A program made the translations under genes and the position numbers. A stretch of DNA of 18,396 bases from an uncultured Burkholderiales bacterium (GTDB lineage Bacteria; Pseudomonadota; Gammaproteobacteria; Burkholderiales; Burkholderiaceae_C). The stretch spans positions 1 to 18,396 of the forward strand of contig CAJBLW010000617.1 in NCBI GenBank assembly GCA_903953985.1, read 5' to 3'. The notes below the pieces were generated by a model. It was not told the DNA's origin, did no database searches, and saw only the letters and a program-made list of their open reading frames with translations. Below are positions 1-8,431 of this stretch, piece after piece. Every line of letters starts with the position of its first letter. Position 1 is the first letter of the stretch.

Positions 1-96
1 ATCGATGCCAATGCTGTACACGGTTCTGATGCGCCTGAAACTGCTGCCGCTGAAGTTGCCTTCTTCTTTGCCGGCATGAACGTGTACGCACGTTGA
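1..96 (+). CDS. ndk: Nucleoside diphosphate kinase, C-terminal end (partial)
   Basis: The frame open from base 1 ends in TGA at 94-96 and encodes the last 31 residues of a protein whose start lies left of the window. The visible piece contains NAVHGSDAPETAAAE followed by VAFFFAGMNVYAR, the typical betaproteobacterial Ndk C-terminus; the His in AVHGSD matches the family's phosphorylated active-site histidine. Ndk moves the gamma-phosphate between nucleoside triphosphates and diphosphates in the cytoplasm. It sits 39 bp before rlmN on the same strand, and ndk is a common neighbour of rlmN in proteobacteria. No terminator lies in the gap, so co-transcription is possible. Only the tail is seen, but the motif makes the identification firm. 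Confidence 0.9.
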   Translation: MDANAVHGSDAPETAAAEVAFFFAGMNVYAR

Positions 97-135
97 TCGC
101 GTCGCGTACCGCACGCGCCCCTGCGCCCTGACCCC

Positions 136-1302
136 ATGACGACCAACCTTCTCGAATTCGACCTGGAAGGATTGGCCGTTTTTTGCGAGGGTCTGGGTGA
201 AAAGCGCTTTCGGGCCACGCAGTTGTTCCGCTGGATTCACCAGCGGGGCGCGACAGGTTTTGAACAAATGAGTGATTTGGCCAAGTCTTTGCGCCAAAAA
301 CTCATTGCTCATGCGCACATCGCGCCGCTCCCTCTCATCAGTCAACACATTTCAGCTGACGGCACCATCAAATGGTTGTTTGACGTCGGCGATGGAAACG
401 CCATCGAATCGGTGTTCATCCCCGAAGACGATCGGGGCACCTTGTGCATTTCTTCCCAGGCTGGTTGCGCCGTGGGTTGTCGTTTTTGCTCCACCGGCCA
501 TCAAGGCTTCAGCCGCAACCTCACCACCGGCGAAATCTTGGCTCAGCTTTGGTTTGCTGAGCACTTCCTGCGCAAGCATCTCCAAAGTGAAGACCGTGTC
601 ATCTCCAATGTGGTGATGATGGGCATGGGCGAGCCGCTGCAAAATTATTCGGCCTTGGTTCCCGCTTTGCGTGCCATGCTCGACGACCACGGTTATGGCC
701 TGTCGCGCCGTCGCGTCACCGTGTCCACCTCGGGTGTGGTGCCGATGATCGAGCGCTTGTCGGCCGATTGCCCTGTCGCGCTGGCCGTGTCGCTGCACGC
801 ACCCTTTGATGTGCTGCGCGACAACCTGGTGCCGCTCAACCGCAAATACCCACTCGATGAGCTCATGCAGGCGTGCATCGCTTATCTGGCCCATGCGCCG
901 CGTGACTTCATCACCTTTGAATACTGCATGCTCGACGGTGTCAACGACCAGTCCGAGCACGCCAGCGCCTTAATTGACCTGTTGCAAAAGCACGCGCGTC
1001 AAGGTCTGCGCTGCAAGTTCAACCTGATCCCTTTCAACCCCTTTCCAGCCTCCGGGTTGCTGCGCTCACCTCGGGCCCGCGTCCAGGCCTTTGCCAAGCA
1101 GTTGCAAGACGCCGGTTTGGTCACCACGGTGCGCAAAACCCGTGGTGATGACATCGATGCGGCCTGCGGCCAGTTGGCCGGTGATGTGAAAGACCGTACC
1201 CAAGTGCAATTGCGTATGGCCGAGCAACGCACCGTCAACTGGGCGCCTCTGTCCGCTGTGACTTTTTCGGAGCCCCGACATGACACCAAGCCTAAAAACT
1301 GA
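136..1302 (+). CDS. rlmN: Dual-specificity 23S rRNA/tRNA adenine-C2 methyltransferase RlmN
   Basis: This 388-residue radical SAM enzyme methylates C2 of adenine 2503 in 23S rRNA and of A37 in a subset of tRNAs. The sequence shows the CxxxCxxC cluster motif (C111, C115, C118 in GCAVGCRFCSTGHQGF), the MGMGEPL SAM-binding stretch at about 161-167, and the C-terminal C343 in DDIDAACGQLAGD, equivalent to the cysteine that carries the methyl intermediate. Length is normal for the family (E. coli about 384). The ATG at 136 gives the standard N-terminus; no clear Shine-Dalgarno precedes it. The last 23 bases overlap the next gene, rodZ, in another frame. A pilF/pilW gene usual at this spot in related genomes is absent. 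Identification is very secure. Confidence 0.97.
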   Translation: MTTNLLEFDLEGLAVFCEGLGEKRFRATQLFRWIHQRGATGFEQMSDLAKSLRQKLIAHAHIAPLPLISQHISADGTIKWLFDVGDGNAIESVFIPEDDRGTLCISSQAGCAVGCRFCSTGHQGFSRNLTTGEILAQLWFAEHFLRKHLQSEDRVISNVVMMGMGEPLQNYSALVPALRAMLDDHGYGLSRRRVTVSTSGVVPMIERLSADCPVALAVSLHAPFDVLRDNLVPLNRKYPLDELMQACIAYLAHAPRDFITFEYCMLDGVNDQSEHASALIDLLQKHARQGLRCKFNLIPFNPFPASGLLRSPRARVQAFAKQLQDAGLVTTVRKTRGDDIDAACGQLAGDVKDRTQVQLRMAEQRTVNWAPLSAVTFSEPRHDTKPKN

Positions 1303-2257
1303 GTCCGAACCCCAGTCCGGCAGTTCTGAGCCCCATGTTTTGGCTGTGACGGCTGGGCAGTTACTGCGCAAAGCGCGTTTGAAGGCGGGCATTCATTTGG
1401 CAGTTCTGTCGGTCACTTTGAAAGTGCCGGTGCGCCAACTTGAGGCTTTGGAGGCGGATCAGCTTGACCTTGATAAAGGCCCCGTCTTTTACCGGGGCCT
1501 GGCTTCCAGCGTTTGCCGTCACCTGCAAACCGACGCTGCACCGATTTTGGCCTTGTTGCCGCAAGCGATCTCCCAGCTGGAGCCTATGCGAAGCTCTATC
1601 CAGCCTTTTGCAGAGGAGGACTCTGTGGGTATTTCTGGTCTGTCTTGGGGCCGCATGGCTTCATCCAAAGTGGTCTGGAGTGCCAGTTTCATGCTGTTTT
1701 TGACAGGGGCGTTGCTCTGGCTTCCCGGTCCGTCACAATGGGCTTGGTTGGAGGACGTCAAATCCTTGATGGCTGACGAGGTGGTGTCTCAAGAAGTCGC
1801 TGAACCGGTCTCGCTGCCTGTGTTTGGCCCGACATCGCCCTCCTTGGAAGCTTCTGATCCAAATAATACGCAAGCACCAGCGTCTCACGTCTCGAATGTT
1901 TCCAGTCCTGCGACCACCGCTGTGTTGAGAGAGCCCGTTGAATCCAAGAGTTTTCAAGTGATCCCTGCCAATCCAGCGACAGCCATGGCATCATCTTCCG
2001 CAGTCCATTCTGATTCATCCCCCGTATGGGTCTTTTCCGCTTCGGGCGAAAGTTGGCTGGAAGTGCGCAACGGGCAAAAAGCGGTGGTCTGGAGTGGCTT
2101 GGTCAAGGCCGGCGAAAGCACCCGCATCCAGAGCCCTTTGCCCGTGAGTGTGGTGGTCGGCCGTGCCCAGGTGGTCACAGCGACTCTTCGCGGCCAAGCT
2201 TTTGACCTCAAGCCCCACACCCTGCTGACGGTGGCTCGTTTTGAAGTGAAGGAGTGA
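1280..2257 (+). CDS. rodZ: RodZ-like HTH membrane protein with DUF4115 domain
   Basis: This 325-residue protein has the RodZ architecture: a cytoplasmic helix-turn-helix domain (about 22-95, with AGQLLRKARLKAGIHL and the FYRGLASSVC segment), one membrane helix (about 130-149), a Pro/Ser/Thr-rich linker (about 165-245), and a C-terminal DUF4115 beta domain (about 248-322). RodZ links MreB to the inner membrane in the rod-shape elongation complex. Burkholderiales versions diverge from E. coli RodZ and are often annotated only as helix-turn-helix proteins, so the cell-shape role comes from family and gene position (rlmN-rodZ-ispG-hisS). The ATG at 1280 lies inside rlmN and has a GGAG at 1269-1272, 7 nt upstream, which supports this start and translational coupling. 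Cys79 lies in the HTH domain; no function is implied. Confidence 0.85.
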   Translation: MTPSLKTESEPQSGSSEPHVLAVTAGQLLRKARLKAGIHLAVLSVTLKVPVRQLEALEADQLDLDKGPVFYRGLASSVCRHLQTDAAPILALLPQAISQLEPMRSSIQPFAEEDSVGISGLSWGRMASSKVVWSASFMLFLTGALLWLPGPSQWAWLEDVKSLMADEVVSQEVAEPVSLPVFGPTSPSLEASDPNNTQAPASHVSNVSSPATTAVLREPVESKSFQVIPANPATAMASSSAVHSDSSPVWVFSASGESWLEVRNGQKAVVWSGLVKAGESTRIQSPLPVSVVVGRAQVVTATLRGQAFDLKPHTLLTVARFEVKE

Positions 2258-2259
2258 AC

Positions 2260-3549
2260 ATGTCATCTGCAAACTTGCCACTGAGCCCTGAGCCGATCGC
2301 CATTGCGCGTCCTGCAATGCGTCGAAGCCGCCAATCACAAGTGGTCTGGGGCTCACGCATTGTCACTGTGGGTGGCGGTGCCCCGGTGCGCGTGCAGTCC
2401 ATGACCAACACCGACACGGTGGACGTGATTGGCACCGCCATTCAGGTCAAGGAGCTGGCCATTGCCGGCTCTGAGATGGTGCGCATCACGGTCAACACCC
2501 CTGAGGCCGCACAAGCTGTGCCGCACATTCGTGACCAGCTCGACAAGATGGGCATCGACGTGCCCCTGATTGGTGATTTCCACTACAACGGCCACCGGCT
2601 GTTGACCGATTACCCAGCGTGCGCCGAGGCGCTGTCGAAATACCGCATCAACCCCGGGAACGTGGGCAAGGGGGACAAGCGCGATGTTCAGTTCGGCCAG
2701 ATGATCGAAGCGGCTATGCGCTGGAACAAAGCCATCCGCATCGGCGTGAACTGGGGCAGCCTTGACCAGGAGTTGCTGGCCGATCTGATGGACACCAACA
2801 GCCAGCGCGCCCAACCCTGGGAGGCGCGCCAAGTCATGTACGAAGCGCTAATTTCATCGGCCATCTCCTCTGCTGAGCGTGCCGAGGCCATGGGCTTGAA
2901 CGGTGCGCAGATTGCGCTTTCCTGCAAGGTCTCAGGGGTGCAAGATTTGATCGCTGTTTACCGCGAGTTGGGCCGCCGCACGGATTACGCATTGCACCTG
3001 GGCCTGACCGAAGCGGGCATGGGCACCAAGGGCACGGTGGCTTCGGCTACCGCCTTGTCGGTGCTGCTGCAAGAGGGCATTGGTGACACCATTCGCGTCT
3101 CGCTCACGCCCCAGCCAGGGGAGGCCCGTACGCAAGAGGTGGTGATCGCGTCTGAAATTTTGCAGTCCTTGGGCTTGCGCATTTTTGTGCCCAGTGTCAC
3201 GGCTTGCCCTGGTTGTGGCCGCACCACCAGCAGCACCTTCCAAGAGCTGGCTAAACAAATTGACGACTTCTTGCGCGCCCAAATGCCCGTGTGGCGTGCG
3301 CGTTACCCCGGGGTGGAAAACCTAAAGGTCGCCGTGATGGGCTGCATCGTGAACGGTCCTGGTGAGAGCAAGCACGCAGACATTGGCATCAGCCTGCCCG
3401 GCACGGGCGAGGCGCCTGCGGCACCTGTTTTCATCGATGGCGAAAAGCGCCTGACTTTGCGCGGCGAGGGCATTGCGCAGGAGTTCCAGGTGCTGGTTGA
3501 AAACTACATTGAGAACCGTTTTGGTTCCGTATCTGCTGAGACAACATGA
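2260..3549 (+). CDS. ispG: 4-hydroxy-3-methylbut-2-en-1-yl diphosphate synthase IspG (GcpE)
   Basis: IspG carries out the second-to-last step of the MEP isoprenoid pathway, converting methylerythritol cyclodiphosphate to HMBPP with a [4Fe-4S] cluster. The cluster ligands are visible as C316 and C319 (CPGCGRTTS) and C362 (MGCIVNGPGESKHADIG), with the conserved Glu at 369. The N-terminal TIM-barrel half starts with the VQSMTNTDT motif. I chose the ATG at 2260 (429 aa) because GAAGGAG at 2248-2254 lies 5 nt upstream; an in-frame GTG at 2254 would sit on that ribosome site and is unlikely. The gene follows rodZ by 2 bp and overlaps hisS by 4 bp (ATGA), so it is in the middle of an operon. Length is typical of proteobacterial IspG with the short betaproteobacterial insert. 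Confidence 0.97.
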   Translation: MSSANLPLSPEPIAIARPAMRRSRQSQVVWGSRIVTVGGGAPVRVQSMTNTDTVDVIGTAIQVKELAIAGSEMVRITVNTPEAAQAVPHIRDQLDKMGIDVPLIGDFHYNGHRLLTDYPACAEALSKYRINPGNVGKGDKRDVQFGQMIEAAMRWNKAIRIGVNWGSLDQELLADLMDTNSQRAQPWEARQVMYEALISSAISSAERAEAMGLNGAQIALSCKVSGVQDLIAVYRELGRRTDYALHLGLTEAGMGTKGTVASATALSVLLQEGIGDTIRVSLTPQPGEARTQEVVIASEILQSLGLRIFVPSVTACPGCGRTTSSTFQELAKQIDDFLRAQMPVWRARYPGVENLKVAVMGCIVNGPGESKHADIGISLPGTGEAPAAPVFIDGEKRLTLRGEGIAQEFQVLVENYIENRFGSVSAETT

Positions 3550-4883
3550 GCGAACCGCTGAAAGAGAACACCCCTAAGGTTGAAAGGACGGCCAAGCCCC
3601 TGAGGCTGTTGGGCGTCAAGGGCATGAACGACATCCTGCCGCCCGAGTCGGCCCGCTGGGAATGGCTGGAGGGCCAGGTTCGCGAACTGATGGGGCGCTA
3701 CGCTTACCGGAATGTGCGGTTGCCCATCGTTGAGCCCACTGCGTTGTTCGTGCGCGGCTTGGGTGAGGTGACCGATATCGTTGAAAAGGAGATGTACTCC
3801 TTTGAAGACCGTTTGAATGGCGAGCAACTCACCCTGCGCCCCGAAGGGACTGCAGGACTTGTGCGCGCTGTGGTCGAGCACAACCTGCTGTACGAAGGCG
3901 GCAAGCGCTTGTACTACATCGGCCCGATGTTTCGACATGAACGCCCCCAGCGCGGCCGGTACCGTCAGTTTCACCAAGTCGGAGCCGAAGTCTTGGGTTT
4001 TGGCGGGCCCGAGGTCGATGCCGAACTGATCTTGCTGGCCAACGATTTGTGGAAAGTTTTAGGCCTGAAAGATGTGCGCTTGGAACTCAATAGTCTTGGC
4101 CAACCCGCAGAGCGCCAAGCCCACCGCACTGCATTGATTGCCCACCTTGAAAAGCACAGTGATGTGCTCGACGAAGAAGCCAAACGCCGCCTGCACAGCA
4201 ACCCGCTGCGCATTTTGGACACCAAGAATCCGGCCATGCATGGCGTGGTCGAGGCGGCACCGCGCCTGCTCGACTTTCTGGATGAGGCCTCTTTGTCTCA
4301 TCTCAACGCGGTCAAGGCCATCTTGGATGCCAACGGCGTGGCCTACAACATCAACCCGCGCCTGGTAAGGGGCATGGACTACTACAACCTCACGGTGTTC
4401 GAGTTCATCACCACCAGCCTGGGCTCTCAAGGCACGATTTGCGGCGGTGGCCGTTACGATTATCTGATCGAGCAAGTCGGCGGCAAGCCTTCCCCTGCCG
4501 TGGGCTGGGCGCTGGGTGTAGAGCGTGTGCTTGAACTCATCAAGGAGCAGGGCGAAGCTATGCCCGATTTAGCCCCCGATGTGTACGCCATCATTCCTGA
4601 AACTGCCGCCTTGCCGGTCGCCATGCAGGTGCTTCAAAGCTTGCGCGCCTGTGGCGTGTCGGTCCAGATGCATGCGGCTAACGGTACCAGCATGGGCAGC
4701 ATGAAGTCGCAGTTCAAAAAGGCTGATGCCTCGGGTGCACGTTTCGCCTTGGTGTTTGGTGGCGAAGAGTTGGCCCGTGGCCTGGTCGCGGTCAAATCGC
4801 TTCGCGACGGCGCAGGTGACCAGCGCACCGAGCCGCTGAACACTGTGGCCGCATGGGCCCACAGCCTACAATCCGCGCTTTGA
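3546..4883 (+). CDS. hisS: Histidyl-tRNA synthetase
   Basis: This 445-residue class II aminoacyl-tRNA synthetase charges tRNA-His in the cytoplasm. It shows motif 1 (KGMNDILPP region at about 25-45), motif 2 (YYIGPMFRHERPQRGRYRQ, about 123-141), the histidine-binding segments LVRGMDYYNLTVFEF (273-287) and GTICGGGRYDYL (296-307), and motif 3 (AVGWALGVERVLEL, 318-331), followed by the anticodon-binding domain. It begins about 16 residues further upstream of the KGMND motif than E. coli HisS. The start ATG overlaps the ispG stop (ATGA at 3546-3549), indicating coupled translation. The paralogue hisZ lies further down at 12331, but only hisS has the full catalytic and anticodon-binding parts. Confidence 0.97.
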   Translation: MSEPLKENTPKVERTAKPLRLLGVKGMNDILPPESARWEWLEGQVRELMGRYAYRNVRLPIVEPTALFVRGLGEVTDIVEKEMYSFEDRLNGEQLTLRPEGTAGLVRAVVEHNLLYEGGKRLYYIGPMFRHERPQRGRYRQFHQVGAEVLGFGGPEVDAELILLANDLWKVLGLKDVRLELNSLGQPAERQAHRTALIAHLEKHSDVLDEEAKRRLHSNPLRILDTKNPAMHGVVEAAPRLLDFLDEASLSHLNAVKAILDANGVAYNINPRLVRGMDYYNLTVFEFITTSLGSQGTICGGGRYDYLIEQVGGKPSPAVGWALGVERVLELIKEQGEAMPDLAPDVYAIIPETAALPVAMQVLQSLRACGVSVQMHAANGTSMGSMKSQFKKADASGARFALVFGGEELARGLVAVKSLRDGAGDQRTEPLNTVAAWAHSLQSAL

Positions 4884-4907
4884 AGCGCTCAACTCATTAC
4901 TCACACC

Positions 4908-5585
4908 ATGGCCAAAGCCCTCGACCTTGAAGAACAAGAACAACTTGACCAGATCAAACACTTCTGGAAAAAGTACGGCAACCTGATTTCCTGGGTGCTG
5001 ATCGTCGTTTTGGGCAGCTATGCTTCTTGGAACGGGTACAAGTACTGGCAACGAGACCAGGCGGCCAAGGCGGCCGTGCTGTTTGACGAGGTCGAGCGTG
5101 CGGTCACTGCCGGGGATGTGGTCCGTGTTGAGCGCAGTTTTGCCGACATGAAAGACAAGTTTGGTGGTACGCAATACGCCCACCAAGCAGCCTTGCTTGC
5201 GGCCAAGGCCTTGCAGGTCAAAGACAAGTCTGAAGCCGCCCGCGCTGCTCTGAAGTGGGTCGCCGAGGTGGCGCCCGACCCTGCGTACCGCGACATTGCA
5301 CGTTTGCGACTTTCGGCACTCTTGCTCGATGCCGGCTCTCATGACGAGGCTCTGGCACAGTTGACCGCTCCATTTACGCCCGCGATGGCAGGTCTGTCGG
5401 CCGATTTGCGCGGTGATGTCCTGCATGCCAAAGGTCAAAAGACCGAAGCTGCTGCCGCGTATCAAACAGCTTGGCAACAACTGGTCGACAGCGCTGATTA
5501 CCGCCGTCTGGTCGAAGCCAAGCTCAATGCCATGGGCCTAGAACCACAAACGGCGTCAACCCCATCTACAGGAAACACCAAGTGA
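4908..5585 (+). CDS. yfgM: YfgM-type TPR membrane protein (ancillary SecYEG translocon subunit)
   Basis: This 225-residue protein begins with a charged segment (LDLEEQEQLDQIKHFWKKYG) followed by one membrane helix at about 24-42 (LISWVLIVVLGSYASWNGY) and then an alanine-rich, helical TPR-like region running to the end. The layout and opening motif match the YfgM/UPF0070 family. In E. coli YfgM is a single-pass inner-membrane protein with a periplasmic TPR domain that works with the SecYEG translocon and the chaperone PpiD. The gene lies 24 bp after hisS and one base overlaps bamB, the same order as in E. coli (hisS-yfgM-bamB). Its role here is inferred from family and context. Confidence 0.88.
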   Translation: MAKALDLEEQEQLDQIKHFWKKYGNLISWVLIVVLGSYASWNGYKYWQRDQAAKAAVLFDEVERAVTAGDVVRVERSFADMKDKFGGTQYAHQAALLAAKALQVKDKSEAARAALKWVAEVAPDPAYRDIARLRLSALLLDAGSHDEALAQLTAPFTPAMAGLSADLRGDVLHAKGQKTEAAAAYQTAWQQLVDSADYRRLVEAKLNAMGLEPQTASTPSTGNTK

Positions 5586-6718
5586 TGAAGAAGCTGACAC
5601 CCGCCTGGACCCGCTGGTTTCTCATTGCCGTCATCGGCTCTTTGTCGGCTTGTTCGAGCGCCCCAGAAAAACCCCAGCCAGCGCCATTGCCTTCGGTCAG
5701 CGGGGTCTTGATGGTTCAAAAGGTCTGGTCGAGTGCACTGGGCGGTCCTGGCAACAGTCCACTGATGGCTTCGGTTCATGGTCAGCAGGTGGCCCTGGCC
5801 TCTTCTCAAGGTCATTTGGCTTTGTTGGATGCCCAAACGGGTCGCGATGTCTGGCGCTTGGCCTTGGGTACACCCATCCAAGCCGGGGTGGGGGGCGATG
5901 GCCAACGGTTTGCGGTGGTCACTCAAAACAATGAGCTGGTGGCGGTCGAGTCGGGCAAAGTGGTTTGGCGGCAGACCTTGCCTGCACTGTCGTACACCCC
6001 GCCGCTGGTGGCCGGGGCACGTGTTTTCGTGCTGACCGGTGATCGGGCGGTGAGCGCTTTTGATGGCGCTACGGGTCAAAAGCTCTGGACCCAACAACGC
6101 CAGGGCGACCTCTTGCTGTTGCGTCAGGCCGGTCTACTGACGTCTTTTGGGGACAATTTGCTGGTCGGCTGGGGAGGTCGTCTTGCCTCGCTCAATCCGC
6201 TCACGGGGACGGTGCGCTGGGAGACGCTGATCGGATCCACCCGGGGCACGAACGAAGTGGAACGTTTGGTGGACCTGGTTGTGGGGGCCAGCCGTCAAGG
6301 TCAGACCCTGTGCGTGCGCGCCTTCCAGTCGGCTGTCTCTTGCCTGGATGCCAACCGTGGCAACACTTTGTGGACGCGTCCAGCTCAAGGCCACGAAGGC
6401 TTGGATGGTGATGAGAATTTCATTTTTGGCACGGAGTCTGACAGCAAGGTCTTGGCGTGGCAGAGGCAAGGTGGTCAGCCTGCCTGGACGCAAGATGCCC
6501 TGCGTTTTCGGGGTCTGAGCGCACCTTTGGTCTTAGGACGCTCGGTGGTGCTGGGTGATGACAAGGGCTTGGTCCATTTTCTGTCGCGTCAGGATGGGCA
6601 GCCCTTGCAACGCTTGAGTACTGACGGCAGCGCCATTGTGGGCAAGCCCGTGCTGGCGGACCAAACTTTGGTGGTGGTGACACGTACCGGGGGCGTCTTC
6701 GGATTTCGCCCTGAATGA
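5585..6718 (+). CDS. bamB: Outer membrane assembly lipoprotein BamB
   Basis: BamB is the beta-propeller lipoprotein of the BAM complex that inserts beta-barrel proteins in the outer membrane. The 377-residue product has a lipoprotein signal ending in LSAC (lipidated Cys23, followed by Ser, which suggests outer-membrane sorting). Repeated PQQ-type blade motifs follow: TGRDVWRLALG (about 85-95), SGKVVWRQTLP, TGQKLWTQQRQ, TGTVRWETLIG, RGNTLWTRPAQ, GGQPAWTQDAL and DGQPLQRLSTD, consistent with a seven- to eight-bladed propeller. I place the start at the ATG at 5585 in a TGATG junction with yfgM; an in-frame GTG at 5582 would only add one Met. It lies 19 bp before der, the usual order. Confidence 0.93.
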   Translation: MKKLTPAWTRWFLIAVIGSLSACSSAPEKPQPAPLPSVSGVLMVQKVWSSALGGPGNSPLMASVHGQQVALASSQGHLALLDAQTGRDVWRLALGTPIQAGVGGDGQRFAVVTQNNELVAVESGKVVWRQTLPALSYTPPLVAGARVFVLTGDRAVSAFDGATGQKLWTQQRQGDLLLLRQAGLLTSFGDNLLVGWGGRLASLNPLTGTVRWETLIGSTRGTNEVERLVDLVVGASRQGQTLCVRAFQSAVSCLDANRGNTLWTRPAQGHEGLDGDENFIFGTESDSKVLAWQRQGGQPAWTQDALRFRGLSAPLVLGRSVVLGDDKGLVHFLSRQDGQPLQRLSTDGSAIVGKPVLADQTLVVVTRTGGVFGFRPE

Positions 6719-6737
6719 TGGATCGGAAAATTTTTAA

Positions 6738-8078
6738 GTGAAACCTGTACTGGCCCTTGTTGGCCGCCCGAATGTGGGCAAATCCACGCTGTTCAACCGC
6801 CTCACCAAAAGCCGAGACGCCATCGTCGCTGATTTTGCCGGCTTGACCCGTGATCGCCATTACGGCAATGGCAAACAAGGTCGCCAAGAATTCATCGTGA
6901 TCGACACGGGCGGTTTTGAGCCCGATGCCAGCAGTGGCATTTACAAAGAGATGGCCAAGCAAACGCAACAAGCGGTGGCTGAGGCCGATGTGGTGATTTT
7001 CGTGGTGGACGCCCGTGGCGGGTTGTCGGCACAGGACCACGACATCGCCAAGTATTTGCGCAAAATAGGAAAACCCTGTTTGCTGGTGGCCAACAAGGCC
7101 GAAGGCATGCTTGAAGGCATCCAGCTCACCGAGTTTTATGAGTTGGGTCTGGGCGAGGTGATTGCCATCTCGGCCGCGCATGGTCAGGGCACTCGCGGTT
7201 TGGTGGAGTTGGCCTTTGACCTGTTGAACCTGCCAGACGAGCCAGAGGAAACAGAAGAAGACCCTTCCGTTATCAAGTTGGCCGTGGCCGGTCGTCCCAA
7301 CGTGGGCAAGTCCACCCTGATCAACACTTGGCTGGGCGAAGAGCGCTTGGTGGCCTTCGACATGCCGGGCACCACCCGGGATGCGATTTCGGTGCCGTTT
7401 GAGCGTCAAGGCCAGAAATTCGAATTGATCGATACAGCCGGATTGCGCCGCAAAGGCAAGGTGTTTGAGGCCATTGAAAAGTTTTCGGTGGTCAAAACCC
7501 TGCAAGCGATTGAATCGGCCAACGTGGTTTTGCTCTTGCTCGACGCCGAGCAGGGCGTGACCGATCAGGACGCGCACATTGCCGGTTATGCACTGGAAAG
7601 CGGCCGCGCCATGGTGTTGGCCATCAACAAGTGGGATGCCATCGACGAATACCAGAGGCAGTTGGTGCAGCGCTCAATTGAAAACCGCTTGCCGTTTTTG
7701 AGCTTTGCCAACATGCACTTCATTTCGGCCAAAAAACGTCAAGGTCTGGGCCCTGTCTGGGCTTCCATTGTGCAGGCGCACAAGTCGGCCATGTGCAAAA
7801 TGAGCACGCCAATTTTGACGCGTTTGCTGCTCGAGGCCGTGCAGTTTCAGAGCCCCCAACGTGGCGGCATGTTCCGTCCCAAACTGCGTTATGCCCACCA
7901 AGGAGGTATGAACCCGCCCGTGATCGTGATCCACGGCAATTCCTTGGAGCACGTCACCGACACCTATAAGCGCTTTCTGGAAGGACGTTTTCGCAAAGCC
8001 TTCAGCTTGGCCGGCACGCCGATGCGAATTGAAATGAAAACATCTACAAATCCTTTTGCGGACAAAGAATCCAGTTGA
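6738..8078 (+). CDS. der: Ribosome biogenesis GTPase Der (EngA)
   Basis: Der is an essential double GTPase that acts in maturation of the 50S ribosomal subunit. Both G domains are intact in the 446-residue product: first G1 GRPNVGKS at 9-16, G3 DTGG at 56-59, G4 NKAE at 119-122; second G1 GRPNVGKS at 185-192, G3 DTAG at 232-235, G4 NKWD at 297-300. An acidic linker (DEPEETEEDPS, about 167-177) separates them, and a C-terminal KH-like domain follows (about 355-440). Translation starts at GTG 6738: the standard KPVLALVGRPNVGKS opening follows at once and no ATG is near. The preceding gap (6719-6737) is A/T-rich with only a weak GGAAAA at 6724-6729. Confidence 0.97.
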   Translation: MKPVLALVGRPNVGKSTLFNRLTKSRDAIVADFAGLTRDRHYGNGKQGRQEFIVIDTGGFEPDASSGIYKEMAKQTQQAVAEADVVIFVVDARGGLSAQDHDIAKYLRKIGKPCLLVANKAEGMLEGIQLTEFYELGLGEVIAISAAHGQGTRGLVELAFDLLNLPDEPEETEEDPSVIKLAVAGRPNVGKSTLINTWLGEERLVAFDMPGTTRDAISVPFERQGQKFELIDTAGLRRKGKVFEAIEKFSVVKTLQAIESANVVLLLLDAEQGVTDQDAHIAGYALESGRAMVLAINKWDAIDEYQRQLVQRSIENRLPFLSFANMHFISAKKRQGLGPVWASIVQAHKSAMCKMSTPILTRLLLEAVQFQSPQRGGMFRPKLRYAHQGGMNPPVIVIHGNSLEHVTDTYKRFLEGRFRKAFSLAGTPMRIEMKTSTNPFADKESS

Positions 8079-8140
8079 GATTTGTGGAATTCATACTTCA
8101 CCAAAATCACGCCCCTTTCCCTGTGGTAAGGTCAAGACTT

Positions 8141-8146
8141 TATAAC
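8141..8146 (+). promoter_or_regulatory. Possible -10 element of an hfq promoter
   Basis: The 88-bp gap between der and hfq is the first sizeable gap in the window after ndk. It contains TATAAC at 8141-8146, close to the sigma-70 -10 consensus, ending 20 nt before the hfq start. A transcript starting about 7 nt later would carry the GGAG at 8157-8160 and a very short leader. No good -35 is visible at 16-18 bp (the bases there read TCCCTG), so the site is weak. Hfq genes often have their own promoter in addition to readthrough from upstream genes. Confidence 0.3.
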
Positions 8147-8166
8147 TTCTGAACACGGAGAATATC

Positions 8167-8412
8167 GTGAGCAACAAAGGTCAACTTTTGCAAGACCCCT
8201 TTCTGAACGCACTGCGCAAAGAGCATGTGCCCGTGTCAATTTACCTCGTCAACGGCATCAAACTCCAAGGCCAGATTGAATCGTTCGACCAGTACGTCGT
8301 GCTGTTGCGCAACACAGTGACTCAAATGGTTTACAAACACGCCATCTCTACCATTGTTCCAGGTCGTTCCGTCACCTTCAGCACCCCTGAAACGGGTGAA
8401 ATCACCGCTTGA
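8167..8412 (+). CDS. hfq: RNA chaperone Hfq
   Basis: Hfq is the hexameric Sm-like chaperone that pairs small RNAs with mRNAs. The 81-residue product shows the Sm1 motif (about residues 8-50: LLQDPFLNALRKEHVPVSIY, then LVNGIKLQGQIESFDQYVV) and the Sm2 motif (YKHAISTIVP, about 58-67). The C-terminal tail after the Sm core is short (about 13 residues), as usual in betaproteobacteria and unlike the long E. coli tail. Translation starts with GTG at 8167, supported by GGAG at 8157-8160 (6 nt spacing). It is followed by hflX after 52 bp, as in E. coli. Confidence 0.97.
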   Translation: MSNKGQLLQDPFLNALRKEHVPVSIYLVNGIKLQGQIESFDQYVVLLRNTVTQMVYKHAISTIVPGRSVTFSTPETGEITA

Positions 8413-8431
8413 TTCGGTTGTTGCTTGACTG

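Noticed and set aside
6420..7577. Long open frame on the minus strand (385 codons) opposite bamB/der
   Set aside because: It lies antisense to two clear genes with intact motifs and encodes a His/Gln/Leu-rich, motif-free product typical of the mirror frame of GC-rich coding DNA.
8090..8120. Possible heat-shock (sigma-32) promoter before hfq (CTTCAC ... CCCCTTT)
   Set aside because: The spacing is about 10 bp, shorter than the usual 13-15, and both boxes deviate; not supportable.
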